Part shown: positions 11,201-20,117 of the stretch, in pieces
Position numbering within the stretch: position 1 is the stretch's first letter
How the letters are laid out: each line of letters opens with the position of its first letter
Assembly: GCF_001983935.1 (NCBI RefSeq)
Contig: NZ_CP017641.1
Span: 8,482,001 to 8,546,000, forward strand
Direction: 5' to 3'
Length of the DNA: 64,000 nucleotides
DNA from: Fuerstiella marisgermanici
GTDB taxonomy: Bacteria; Planctomycetota; Planctomycetia; Planctomycetales; Planctomycetaceae
Translations under genes and position numbers: made by a program
The notes under the pieces: generated by a model
Told to the model about the DNA's origin: nothing
What the model saw: the letters and a program-made list of their open reading frames with translations, nothing else
Database searches by the model: none

Positions 11201-12453
11201 GCCACGCTCATGACAAAATCGGAGTGGCCTTCAAGTGCTGCTGTGCATTGTCCGGACTTTAGATCCCAAACGCGAACTGCATTGTCAGATGATCCGGACA
11301 GGGCATGGCATCCATCGCTGCTGATCGCCACGCTCCGGAGTCTACCAGAATGCCCTTCAAGTGTTGTCGTGCGGTGTCCAGAATTCAGATCCCAAACGCG
11401 AATCGTCTTGTCATCTGATCCGGACAACGCGCGGCTTCCATCTCGGCTGATCGCAACACTCCGGACAACTTCGGAATGGCCTTTCAGTGTTGCCATAGCT
11501 TGTCCGGATTTCAGGTCCCAAACCCGAATCGTTTTGTCATCTGATCCGGACAGAGCGCGGCTTCCATCGTGGTTGATCGCAACACTCCGGACAGCTTCGG
11601 AGTGACCTTCCAGTGTTGCCGTGCATTGTGCAGAGTTCAGGTCCCACACACGAACCGTTTTGTCATCAGATCCAGACAACGCGCGGCTTCCATCGTGGCT
11701 GGTCGCAACACTCCGGACAGCTTCGGAGTGGCCTTTCAGTGTTGCCGTGCAATGGCCGGAGTGCAGATCCCAAATCCGAACAGACGCGTCCTCTGATCCG
11801 GACAGCGCGCGGCTTCCATCGTTACTGATCGCCACACTCGTCACATATCCGGAGTGACCTTCTAGTGTTGCCGTGCAATGTCCGGAGTTCAGGTTCCAAA
11901 CCCGAACCGTCAGGTCCCCTGAGCCGGACACGGCGCGGCTTCCATCATTACTGATCGCCACACTCGTCACAGGTTCGGTATGTCCGAGTGACAGCGCCTT
12001 CGATTCAAACAATGCGAGTTCATCTTGGGGTGGAGCTTCTGGCTGAGTGAAGTCGGCCATGATTTGCTCGAATGCTTCTTCAGTCTGTTGGCGGAAATCA
12101 AGATATTTCAGCCGCCTGACGGTATCAGGAATGTCGCATTCCTTAAGCAATAGAGGTACAAAGCGGCGCTGCACGTTCATTGGGTCCCGAAACGTGGATG
12201 TGTTTCGTTCCAGTTGAGTCCACTGTGACGCGAAGTACGCGGGCGACATGCAGGCTACACACACTCGCGACTGCTGCAGGCCGATTTCGATCGCTGCGAA
12301 AATATCGCCGCCCGCAGGAATCTCTGTCGCATCCAGCCAAACCTTAAGCCCAGCGTGACGCAATTTCTCCGCTAGCGGATGCACTATGGCACTGTCTTCT
12401 GAGCTGTAACTCAGAAACGCATCGTATTGGAATGATTCAGGAGCTGTCGGCAT
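8248..12453 (-). CDS. TIR - 14x WD40 - Roc-like GTPase - zinc ribbon - DUF4365 protein, candidate defence sensor-effector
   Basis: 1401 residues from ATG 12453 (MPTAPESF); the frame extends 45 codons upstream but that part is not domain-like. TIR domain at 9-135 (YDAFLSYSSEDSA, KVWLDATEIPAGGDI) with E82 four residues after W78, matching the catalytic Glu spacing of NAD-cleaving TIRs. Fourteen WD40 repeats at 157-738, nearly all 42 residues, suggest two seven-bladed propellers. A Roc-like GTPase follows: P-loop GDSGVGKS 757-764, DLAGQPDY 807-814, and ARID near 865. A COR-like region (about 930-1185) and a CxxC...CxxC zinc ribbon (1196-1225) follow. The C-terminal DUF4365 domain (about 1261-1390) has DYGIDGEVEF and YVQLKCG, a possible PD-(D/E)xK nuclease core (D1294, Q1314, K1316). 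Function as an anti-phage system is inference from domains and island context. Confidence 0.85.
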   Translation of the reverse strand: MPTAPESFQYDAFLSYSSEDSAIVHPLAEKLRHAGLKVWLDATEIPAGGDIFAAIEIGLQQSRVCVACMSPAYFASQWTQLERNTSTFRDPMNVQRRFVPLLLKECDIPDTVRRLKYLDFRQQTEEAFEQIMADFTQPEAPPQDELALFESKALSLGHTEPVTSVAISNDGSRAVSGSGDLTVRVWNLNSGHCTATLEGHSGYVTSVAISNDGSRALSGSEDASVRIWDLHSGHCTATLKGHSEAVRSVATSHDGSRALSGSDDKTVRVWDLNSAQCTATLEGHSEAVRSVAINHDGSRALSGSDDKTIRVWDLKSGQAMATLKGHSEVVRSVAISRDGSRALSGSDDKTIRVWDLNSGHRTTTLEGHSGRLRSVAISSDGCHALSGSSDNAVRVWDLKSGQCTAALEGHSDFVMSVAISNDGSRAISGSTDTTVRVWDLHSGQCEEILKGHSRYVRSMVISHDGSRALSGSEDNTVRIWDLNSGHCTATLEGQADTVWSVAISRDGSRALSGSEDRTVRVWDLNSGRCTAKLEGHSRFVRSVAISSDGSRAISASGDNTVRVWDLNTGQNMATLEGHSDVVWSVAISSDGSRAISASGERVRVWDLNSSQCKATLEAHSDLVTSVAISNDGSLALSGSLDKTVCVWDLNAGQRTATFEGHSDAVRSVAISNDGSRGLSGSQDKTIRVWDLNSGQCKATLAGHSGPVWSVAMSSDGNVLYSVATNGVLRIWSPDTDYPKQIVEPGRKYTNAKVVLVGDSGVGKSGLAHRLIEDKFVETHSTHGMHVWRIDLPVPDDDDTEREALLWDLAGQPDYRLIHQLFLDETTLALILIDPQQDDPFAPAIDWCRVLENCVKSKCVRLLIAARIDVGTTKVGQAKINRFLQDFHVAEYLGTSARRGDNCSDRQAEGPSSLKQRIAHHIPWSSMPYTSTPKQLAVLKNAVLDMTELDDVRLLRFNELYQRLQQQKPKVRLDPQLVRDAASLLSNHGLVMPLAFGDLVLLRPNLLNGYCSSVINAARANKDEIGSVVEDEIYGGCIDFSQVDRLEDKDEQLLLRAMVQTLLEKSLCLKEQIDGRPHLIFPSQYRRERTYPTDPQVFVSYTFTGELQSIYTTLVVRLWYSREFDNQELWKDAAEFRTHDGGLAGFLMNRLGDGAATLCVFFDDNVTEQQKAIFLEFIHQHLKKYSSDLQRDRRYVCLECGEPVANAKAVRIRLAKGLDQIGCQFCDESVPLVDSIEATLASDPVARKVLEMDETAGIELSNQALEQILIGHMLTICGNANQIFRPTVMADYGIDGEVEFRDTQGNASGRKIYVQLKCGGSHLRHRKHDDNEVFDAETRHLEYWVNQPVDVYLVIRDAEKKIRWMNVSQYLRDREDKKSRQIIFGGNQLDTEELWLARDRHL
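10240..11985 (-). repeat. Tandem array of about 126-bp WD40-coding repeats
   Basis: Fourteen in-frame units inside the TIR-WD40 gene, nearly all 126 bp (one is 123 bp, one terminal unit is shorter and diverged). Neighbouring units are very similar at DNA level, with phrases such as GCGCGGCTTCCATC recurring. This allows unit gain or loss by recombination. Similarity is highest in the central units and lowest in the last one (nearest the GTPase). Confidence 0.9.
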
Positions 12454-13211
12454 GTCAAACGTTCCGCGAAACTGGTGCTTGCTGGCCCAATATACAAACA
12501 CCGATGCGCAGTTGCAGCCAGCAATGCCTCGCCTGCAGCATTCCGCCGTCGAACGTTGCTTGGAGCGCCAAGCCGTCACTGCAGACACGAAAGCAAGTGG
12601 GGCATCGTCGACGACGCCAACCGCTGGGCCAGCGAAACCATAAATAAATGCTGCTTACTTTCTGGAACTTCACATTTGAGTCGTCACGGTCAGCATTGAA
12701 ACGATGATGATTGTCTACGCATTGCTTGCACTTGACATAGTGTAAGGCAGCATTGGCCGCTTCGGAGATGTCGCACCGCTAGGTTTTGATCGAGGAAATT
12801 CAAAAACAGCTACAGAGGGGTGGCCGTGGGAACCGAATACTCAAAGAGAGAGCAATACCAAATTGCAAGAGCGAAAAAGAACTCTACACCGCGTCACGCA
12901 GAAACCGTGGGAATCAATAACGCCGGAATCCAATTCGACGGCATGATTCAATAAGCCCACACGCGAAAATCGACGCATCTCCAAAGCCAAAAGCTCGAAA
13001 AAAGAAGAACGCCGGCTCGCTTCCTGGTTCCTTCTCTTCAACCTGAAAACCGTTTTCAGGCTTGGACTTTTCGACGACGCCCTCGGCCCCGACCTAAATG
13101 TTTGGCTCCGAAGGGGACCGTCAAGGCAATTCTTGGCCGTGGCTTTCAACACTGTGCGCTGCTTTCAAAGCGGCGAATCCCGTGCTGGAATATCGCGACT
13201 TTGGAGGCGAC
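12454..13211. other. Divergent intergenic region between the TIR-WD40 gene and rep
   Basis: About 750 bp without a convincing gene; the frames that cross it are short and not domain-like. It must hold the promoters of both divergent transcripts, but no clear consensus promoter is seen. It contains the 13042-13060 hairpin, and the last part has purine-rich sequence leading into the rep ribosome site GGAGG (13203-13207). Confidence 0.6.
13042..13060. repeat. Short perfect hairpin upstream of rep
   Basis: CCTGAAAA and TTTTCAGG separated by CCG form a perfect 8-bp stem with a 3-nt loop. It lies 150 bp before the rep start; it may be a terminator, an operator or part of an origin. Confidence 0.45.
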
Positions 13212-14597
13212 GTGACTCAGCAAAACGATAAGAATCAAGATCCAGGTACGAGCGACGCGAAGGCGGCTGCGACGCGGCGGCCGGAGCCGCGGAGCCAGAC
13301 GGCTTCGCAACGCGAGGTAGCGTGCTCTAGTTTCACGCTACCAATAAGTTTCACGCTACCAATAAGTTTCACGCTACCAATAAGTTTCACGCTACCAATA
13401 AGTAGCCAGATGGAAATCAAGGACAATGAATGGACTGCGTTAAAAGGTAAGGCTGCAATCGACTGGTTCGAGTTGGCAGCGTGTATCCAATGGGACGAAA
13501 GTAAGGCGGGGCCGTGGTTCAAACGGTTACTCGAGGTCCGTGAAGTCGCTCAAGAACACCGTCGACCCGCGACACTCACGATCGGTACCGATATGGTGGC
13601 CGTAGCAACTGGCGGAATCGGTGGTGGACGGGATGCCTACAAGGAAATCCAACTGACGTGGAATGACGTTCGGGTTGGGCTTTCTGAGAGGAACGGGGCG
13701 ACGCGACAGTTCAGCAATGGCAGCCTGCAAGTCAGTGGTTCGCCATGTCTTGTGACCGGAGCCGGAGTGGCTTGGGATTTCTTCGTGCGACTTGTTCGAA
13801 CTCTCGGTGGAAAGATCAGCGATGAATGGCTTCGAAGGCTGGATGTGTGCGTCGACCTTCCTGAGCTGAGTTTCCCGGACGTCGTTTATCCGCTGCTACG
13901 TGACGGACACGTGAACACGCGTTGTCGCAGCACAAAGTTGAGTCTGGAAGGGGACAACTCAACCGGGTACTCGGTGGGTAAGTCCAATCGCCTGCGAGTC
14001 TCAATTTACGACAAGCTGTTTGAGGCCCTTCACAAACAGGATCCCGTTTACCTTTCTGCCATGATGCAACGCCGCTGGGGTGGACTTCCAAGCTGTGCAA
14101 CTCGCGTTGAGTGGCAAATGGGGCGGCCCTACCTGAAGCAGTTTGGGTTGGACACGGCTCAGGAAACCATGAAACGGATGCCTGATTTGTTCGACAAGTT
14201 AACAGCAGACCCCGGTGGAGCGTTTCGCCTGACGGCCACCAAGCCGGACAAGGAGAACAAACACCAGTCTCGGGCAGCTACTCATCCGCTCTGGGAACGC
14301 GTGATTGAAATCGGGCGAACAAAGATTGGCAGGGGCAATGAACCACTGAAACGACTGGATCGAACCAAGATTGACGAAACCCGTGCCATCGCTCAGATAA
14401 TCGGCTACGTCACCTCCATTGCAGATCGACGACAAACATTCTGCGAGACGAAAGGCGATATCCTCCGAGTAGTCTCGGAGACTATGGAGCATCATCGAAT
14501 CGAAGATTCTGCGATTCTGGACAGCTTCATGAAGAAGGCAAAAGCATCGGGGACATGGCAGGACATGTTTGGATTCCCCGGAAAGGGGGCGGCGTGA
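13212..14597 (+). CDS. Replication initiator-like protein (Rep_trans/NicK type)
   Basis: 461 residues from GTG 13212, which has GGAGG at 13203-13207; the frame opens at 13098 but lacks a better start. RRLDVCVDLP (208-217), RLRVSIYDK (260-268) and TRVEWQMGRP (297-306) match the conserved blocks of the rolling-circle initiator family Rep_trans, where the Tyr-containing region nicks the origin. The first about 65 residues are low complexity and encode FTLPIS four times, a by-product of 18-bp iterons in the DNA; ATG 13410 just after them is an alternative start. With the Xis-like and integrase genes it forms the mobility module and overlaps the next gene by one base (TGATG). Probable role: replication or transfer nicking of the excised island. 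Confidence 0.7.
   Translation: MTQQNDKNQDPGTSDAKAAATRRPEPRSQTASQREVACSSFTLPISFTLPISFTLPISFTLPISSQMEIKDNEWTALKGKAAIDWFELAACIQWDESKAGPWFKRLLEVREVAQEHRRPATLTIGTDMVAVATGGIGGGRDAYKEIQLTWNDVRVGLSERNGATRQFSNGSLQVSGSPCLVTGAGVAWDFFVRLVRTLGGKISDEWLRRLDVCVDLPELSFPDVVYPLLRDGHVNTRCRSTKLSLEGDNSTGYSVGKSNRLRVSIYDKLFEALHKQDPVYLSAMMQRRWGGLPSCATRVEWQMGRPYLKQFGLDTAQETMKRMPDLFDKLTADPGGAFRLTATKPDKENKHQSRAATHPLWERVIEIGRTKIGRGNEPLKRLDRTKIDETRAIAQIIGYVTSIADRRQTFCETKGDILRVVSETMEHHRIEDSAILDSFMKKAKASGTWQDMFGFPGKGAA
13316..13400 (+). repeat. Four 18-bp iterons with an adjacent inverted repeat, candidate origin inside rep
   Basis: AGTTTCACGCTACCAATA is repeated four times perfectly in tandem at 13329-13400. Just before, GGTAGCGTG (13316-13324) is a perfect inverted copy of CACGCTACC in the first iteron (13334-13342), giving a 9-bp stem and 9-nt loop. 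In Rep_trans plasmids and ICEs the double-strand origin or oriT lies within or next to the initiator gene, so this is a good candidate nick/binding site. Confidence 0.7.
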
Positions 14598-14788
14598 TGA
14601 AAAACTGCCTACCGGATATATTGGCTGCCTTCCGCGAGTCACTGGAATGCATTGGGCTTTGCCAGGAATGCGACGCAACAAAAGACCAAATTCTGCGCCG
14701 GTTAGAGGACGCAATGATTCTTGTCGGACGCGACCATGGCTTTACGCGTCACGATTTGAGCATTCGCTCCGATGGAGGTGGCAAATGA
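14597..14788 (+). CDS. Small hypothetical protein of the island
   Basis: 63 residues, starting at ATG 14597 that overlaps the rep stop (TGATG), with a GGGGG ribosome-site-like run about 8 bp upstream. The sequence (MKNCLPDILAAFRESLECIG, CQECDATKDQILRRLEDA) is helical with a CxxC. No family is recognised. Its ATGA overlap with the following HTH gene suggests translational coupling in the rep-xis-int operon. Confidence 0.6.
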   Translation: MKNCLPDILAAFRESLECIGLCQECDATKDQILRRLEDAMILVGRDHGFTRHDLSIRSDGGGK

Positions 14789-15060
14789 CTAATGCCGTTA
14801 TTATGTCAGAAAAGCAGTTGCAGCAATTGAAGGACGAATTAGCGTCGGACATTCTGAAGGGTGTTGAACGATTGCTTGCGAGCAGCAGTGAAGAGCGAGC
14901 GGTCGATCGTCGCCAGATGGCGGAAACATTGGGTGTCGGCATAGCAACAATTGACCGTCTGGTCAGTCAAGGAGTAATTCCATCGATGCTCATCAACAGT
15001 CGCCGAGCGTTCTTGCCCTCCGAGGTCTTTGAAGCCCTGAAGGCGAAGTCTGCAGCCTGA
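14785..15060 (+). CDS. Excisionase-like helix-turn-helix protein
   Basis: 91 residues from ATG 14785, with GGAGG at 14774-14778 as ribosome site. DRRQMAETLGVGIATIDRLVSQGVIPSMLINSRRAFLPSEVFEAL is a MerR/excisionase-type winged HTH of the form used by Xis proteins to bind and bend att DNA. It directly precedes the integrase gene, the usual order for directionality factors. An alternative role is control of the integrase promoter. Confidence 0.75.
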   Translation: MTNAVIMSEKQLQQLKDELASDILKGVERLLASSSEERAVDRRQMAETLGVGIATIDRLVSQGVIPSMLINSRRAFLPSEVFEALKAKSAA

Positions 15061-15081
15061 GTTTTTTCTTGGAGTCCTGAA

Positions 15082-16373
<1,292 letters not shown>

Positions 16374-16581
16374 ATGTTGTTTTTTGAAGAACCGTCCCCC
16401 AATCTGGTGAACGCCTTCAAGCATCGGGAAGTTATCGCGACGGGCCGATCAGTTCAAGCCTGAATCGACAGGATCTGATCAGCGGGAACGTCTCACCTTC
16501 CGATTGAGAGAATTTCGGCCGATATTACCTCGCGACTTCACTGAATTCGGCAGAATCGAAGGTCGGAAGGACCAGGCTGGT

Positions 16582-17637
16582 CTACGAACCCGCGGTGGGA
16601 GTCGCCGGGGCGGACGTGGGGTTCCAGAACAGTCGCAGCAACCAGCGAGACAGCCGGAATGCTGAACTGCGTTCTGCTTCCTTCCCGTACTTCCAGCGGA
16701 ATAGCCAGCATTGAATCACGTACAGCAGTTGATCAATTATCCACGCGACGAGCGGGATCGTGAGAATGATGATCATCGTGTATTCTGTGACACTGCGCCG
16801 GCGAGCAATGTTCAGCAAAAATCCGAGTCCGCCTGCTCCGTCGCCTTCGTGCATGAATTCGACCAGCATGATGTACCCGAACGCCAGCCCAAACAGGACT
16901 CGCAGCGAATTAAACACCATCGGCATCGCCAGCGGCACCAGCACTTTGAAGACAATTTGCATCGACGACGCACCCAGCGTGAGCGCCGTTTCGACGTATC
17001 GCTGAGCCACCTCACTGACGGCGTCGATGGTGTCGGCGATGATGAACGCCACGCAGGCGATGAAGATAAACATGTATTTCTGAGTTTCGCCGGTCCCAAA
17101 CAGTGCCAATGCCAGCGGGATTAGAGCGGCGATCGGAATGTTGCGGCCAAACAGAACCAGCGGCGCGAAGAAGTTACGTGCAATCGGAAAGCAACCGGCC
17201 GCCACACCGATCGGGATGCCAATGACGACGGCCAGCGCGAACCCCACGATGACTCGCTTCAGTGACACGGCGGTGTTGTCCCAGATGTGCCTTTCCGGGC
17301 TCTTCGAATCCAGGACTTCCGGCAGTCGTTCCCACGTTTCGGGGATCGACGGTAATTGATTGTGTCCCAGCAGGCGTTCTTCGCCTGAACCACTTGTGGT
17401 GAAGCCCCACAGGATGACGCAAATGAACAGGCAAAATGCCCCGGCGGCGAGTGCCAGCCAGCGAGGTGGTTCTTTGCGGAGACCCACCAGCGACGTTGGA
17501 ACCGGAGTTTGTTCGGCGATCGTCAACGCCGGCTGACTGGGACCGGGGGACGATGGGCGGCTTTCCAACGGCTTGGCCCCAGACGCTGGGGTAGCGTCTG
17601 TTGCGTCATCAGGTTGGTTTGGGGATTTGTCAGGCAT
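16582..17637 (-). CDS. ABC transporter permease, NitT/TauT (SsuC/TauC) type
   Basis: 351 residues. A Pro/Ser-rich cytoplasmic N-terminus of about 60 residues precedes several membrane segments (first at about 62-82). The permease loop that contacts the ATPase is visible as ETALTLGASSMQIVFKVLVPLAMPM. The family moves nitrate, taurine, aliphatic sulfonates or related small solutes across the inner membrane. It follows the substrate-binding/OmpA gene about 190 bp downstream on the same strand. No ATP-binding partner gene lies beside it, so a shared ATPase encoded elsewhere is needed. Confidence 0.88.
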   Translation of the reverse strand: MPDKSPNQPDDATDATPASGAKPLESRPSSPGPSQPALTIAEQTPVPTSLVGLRKEPPRWLALAAGAFCLFICVILWGFTTSGSGEERLLGHNQLPSIPETWERLPEVLDSKSPERHIWDNTAVSLKRVIVGFALAVVIGIPIGVAAGCFPIARNFFAPLVLFGRNIPIAALIPLALALFGTGETQKYMFIFIACVAFIIADTIDAVSEVAQRYVETALTLGASSMQIVFKVLVPLAMPMVFNSLRVLFGLAFGYIMLVEFMHEGDGAGGLGFLLNIARRRSVTEYTMIIILTIPLVAWIIDQLLYVIQCWLFRWKYGKEAERSSAFRLSRWLLRLFWNPTSAPATPTAGS

Positions 17638-17831
17638 AGTGGGGCAGCATGCTTAATGTCGCTGAGGTCGGCCGGACAGACACGTCACCGAGTTGTTGCC
17701 ACTTTGGTGCTCGGGAGTGAGGAGATGATATTGACCTGCAGTCGGGATCGCCCGGGGTGCTCGTGTTTCAGCGCCGTGCGATCGACGTCTGAAGAACGCA
17801 ACTCGGGCGAGCCGCTGCGGATCGGAATGCG

Positions 17832-19601
17832 TTATTCCGATTCTGCCGTAAAGACGCGAATTTCGACGCGACGGTTTTTGGCGTTGTTGCCGGGGTCGTT
17901 GGGATCAGCCGGACGGTCCCAGCCGACTCCGGACGCATTAAACTGATTTGGGTCGAGCTGATATTTCTCGACTAAGGCTTCCTTCACAGCATTCGCTCGA
18001 TTTGCAGACAGCTGTTTCACCAGTTCATCGTCGGGCAGTAGCGGCTTCATCGATGCATCAGTGTGTCCTTCGATGAGGACTCGGGCGGCCCCGAAGCCAG
18101 CTACGAGATTGGAAATTTCTTCCAGCACGAAGTCCACATTCGGGTCATACAGTTCTTCCACTTCCGTGCCGTCGTCCTTTTTGCGAATCACTTTGTGCTT
18201 GAGATCGTGGCGGTTAGGAGCAAAGTGGATGATGACGGTGTTGCTTAATACTTCGTCAGATTCAGCAACGATCTCACTGGTGGCTTTCGGCGCGAATGCG
18301 ACGCGGTACTCGTTTTTCTGCGACGCATATTTTTCTTCCTTGGCCAGCTTTTGCAGGATGCTGAAGTCGACGACCTTGTCGAACGAAACGGGCTGGTGTT
18401 GCACGGAACGAATGCGGCGATAGATGTAGTACGCCTGGTTCCAGACCGATTCAAAACGAGCCGGGTTGTTCTGGTTCATGAAGAAGTCACGATTCTCTGC
18501 GAAGTTGGTCCAGTGAGCGTCGCCCAGCATTCCCAGGCATTCATCCTTGGGAATGGCGTAACCCTGAGCCATCCACTCCGACACTTTTTGCTTTTCGCTT
18601 TGGTCCTTTAGTGACTCCATCGAATCGAAGATGCCGCGAACGATACCTTCAACAAGGTCCGGGTGTTCGCTGGCAAAGTCGGCTCGAGCATACCACACGT
18701 CGGCGATCAGTTTGTTGGCTGTCTGCGTGTTGACCAGCATGCGGTTGCCCTTTTGTTCGGACAGCGTGTAGATGTCCGGAGCCCAGGACACGCAGGCGGC
18801 GATGTCTTTATTGGCGTTGAAGGCAGCGGCGGCTTCAAAGGCATCGTTTAGATAGACGAATTCAACGTCTGTCGGCTGCAGACCGCCAGCGACAAGCATG
18901 CTGAGTCCGAAATATTGCGAAGGCGAATTCTGGGCCAGAGCGATCTTCTTGCCGCGCAGATCTTTAACGGTTTTGATGTTGTCTCGAACAACGATACCGT
19001 CGCCGCCGTTTGACCAGTCCACCTGCTGAAAAATCCGCGGCATGACGCGACTGTCGCGCGGCTTGCCTGACTTGTCGACAAAGCCTTCCATGAACAGCGG
19101 CAGCATGTCGACGGTGGCCCAGCCGATGTGGTAATCACCGGCCGCGTACGCGTCTCGCATGTCAACCGGATTGTCGGCCAGGATAAGCTGCACCTTGAAC
19201 TCTTTGCCATCCGGCGTCTTCCAGATTTTTTTGGCTGCAAAGCCTTCATTCGCGTGAATGATCGGAGCCCAGCCGGCCCAGATATTGAGCGCGAAGCTAA
19301 CCGTGTTGTCTTCCAGTGGCTTGTAGGCGGCTGTGCCCTTGACGGCAGGAAGGCGTTCGGCCGGAACGTAGCTGTATTCCTGAACAGTGGTGACAATGTC
19401 GTCGCTGGATGCTTCGGCCGCGGTATCGCCGACGTTCAGCTTGTCCGGGTCGAGCGTCAGCTCGTCACCGTCGCCGTCTACAACGTCGGGCTTGGCATTG
19501 TCGCCGAAGAAACCGGCTCGATTGCCAGCAAAGTAAACTAAACCGCCAACCACAGCTAAAACTGCTAGATAAAACGCGGCTGTTGGACGTCCACCTGACA
19601 T
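17832..19601 (-). CDS. ABC substrate-binding domain fused to OmpA peptidoglycan-binding domain
   Basis: 589 residues. An N-terminal membrane anchor at about 9-27 is followed by an acidic linker, then a NitT/TauT-like periplasmic binding domain at about 95-400 (LNIWAGWAPIIHANEG, AYAAGDYHIGWATVDML, VKDLRGKKIALAQNSPSQY). The C-terminal 130 residues are an OmpA-type domain (VIIHFAPNRHDL, VLIEGHTDASM, LSANRANAVKEAL, NAKNRRVEIRV). Such a fusion would tether the binding protein to peptidoglycan between the inner-membrane anchor and the wall. It is probably co-transcribed with the downstream permease. The ligand is unknown. Confidence 0.85.
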   Translation of the reverse strand: MSGGRPTAAFYLAVLAVVGGLVYFAGNRAGFFGDNAKPDVVDGDGDELTLDPDKLNVGDTAAEASSDDIVTTVQEYSYVPAERLPAVKGTAAYKPLEDNTVSFALNIWAGWAPIIHANEGFAAKKIWKTPDGKEFKVQLILADNPVDMRDAYAAGDYHIGWATVDMLPLFMEGFVDKSGKPRDSRVMPRIFQQVDWSNGGDGIVVRDNIKTVKDLRGKKIALAQNSPSQYFGLSMLVAGGLQPTDVEFVYLNDAFEAAAAFNANKDIAACVSWAPDIYTLSEQKGNRMLVNTQTANKLIADVWYARADFASEHPDLVEGIVRGIFDSMESLKDQSEKQKVSEWMAQGYAIPKDECLGMLGDAHWTNFAENRDFFMNQNNPARFESVWNQAYYIYRRIRSVQHQPVSFDKVVDFSILQKLAKEEKYASQKNEYRVAFAPKATSEIVAESDEVLSNTVIIHFAPNRHDLKHKVIRKKDDGTEVEELYDPNVDFVLEEISNLVAGFGAARVLIEGHTDASMKPLLPDDELVKQLSANRANAVKEALVEKYQLDPNQFNASGVGWDRPADPNDPGNNAKNRRVEIRVFTAESE

Positions 19602-20117
19602 CTGTCGAACTCCTCACTTAGTAACAACGGGGGTGTCGCTTTGGACTGGGGTCTTAGGCACAGTATCGCGAAACGCAGGAATTCCGCAATCGGATCAAAA
19701 AAGTTTGAATTTTGGTCATGGCGCTGTATCAGGCAGCGGTGCTGAGGTGTCTCATCAATCACCAATTCGCCGGCGAGGCACGTGGACTGAATTACGGACG
19801 ACTTTCCTGATCAGAAAATTGCCGCGTCACAAGCTGCGGCCAAAAAGTGTGGCGCGAATCTCCGAGTCGTAGGCGGACATAAGGAAGCTCCCGTTAGCCT
19901 GTGTGGGCGGCCCTTACTTGATCTTGCTTCGCTCGATTGCCCCTTCCGCAATAACCTGCGGGAAACGTGTCTTCGTCAGCTATTCAACCAACATACCACG
20001 ATGGCTGGCAAACTCGCTGCCGTCCACGCTTTTTCCTGACCGGTCTTTTGCTATCGTATTTGCCGACATCAATCTCGCACCAATGCGGTTTGCCACGAGT
20101 AGCCACCGGAGCATTTT
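19602..20117. other. Divergent intergenic region
   Basis: 516 bp between the substrate-binding/OmpA gene and the lactonase gene. It must contain both promoters; no gene, repeat or convincing consensus site is seen. GGAG at 20108-20111 is the ribosome site of the lactonase. Confidence 0.6.

Noticed and set aside
10280-11857. Series of plus-strand open frames with repeated SSDPDSARLPSLLIATL-like peptides
   Set aside because: They are the antisense shadow of the WD40 repeat array; their periodicity copies the 126-bp unit and no ribosome sites or domains are present.
10240-11985. Possible CRISPR or satellite array because of regular near-identical units
   Set aside because: The unit is 126 bp of continuous coding sequence with no repeat-spacer alternation; it encodes WD40 blades.
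13329-13400. Possible CRISPR repeats (18-bp units)
   Set aside because: Units are directly abutting with no spacers and lie in a rep gene, so iterons fit better.
13235-13522. Minus-strand frame with repeated SVKLIG
   Set aside because: It is the complement of the iterons inside rep; no domain or start signal.
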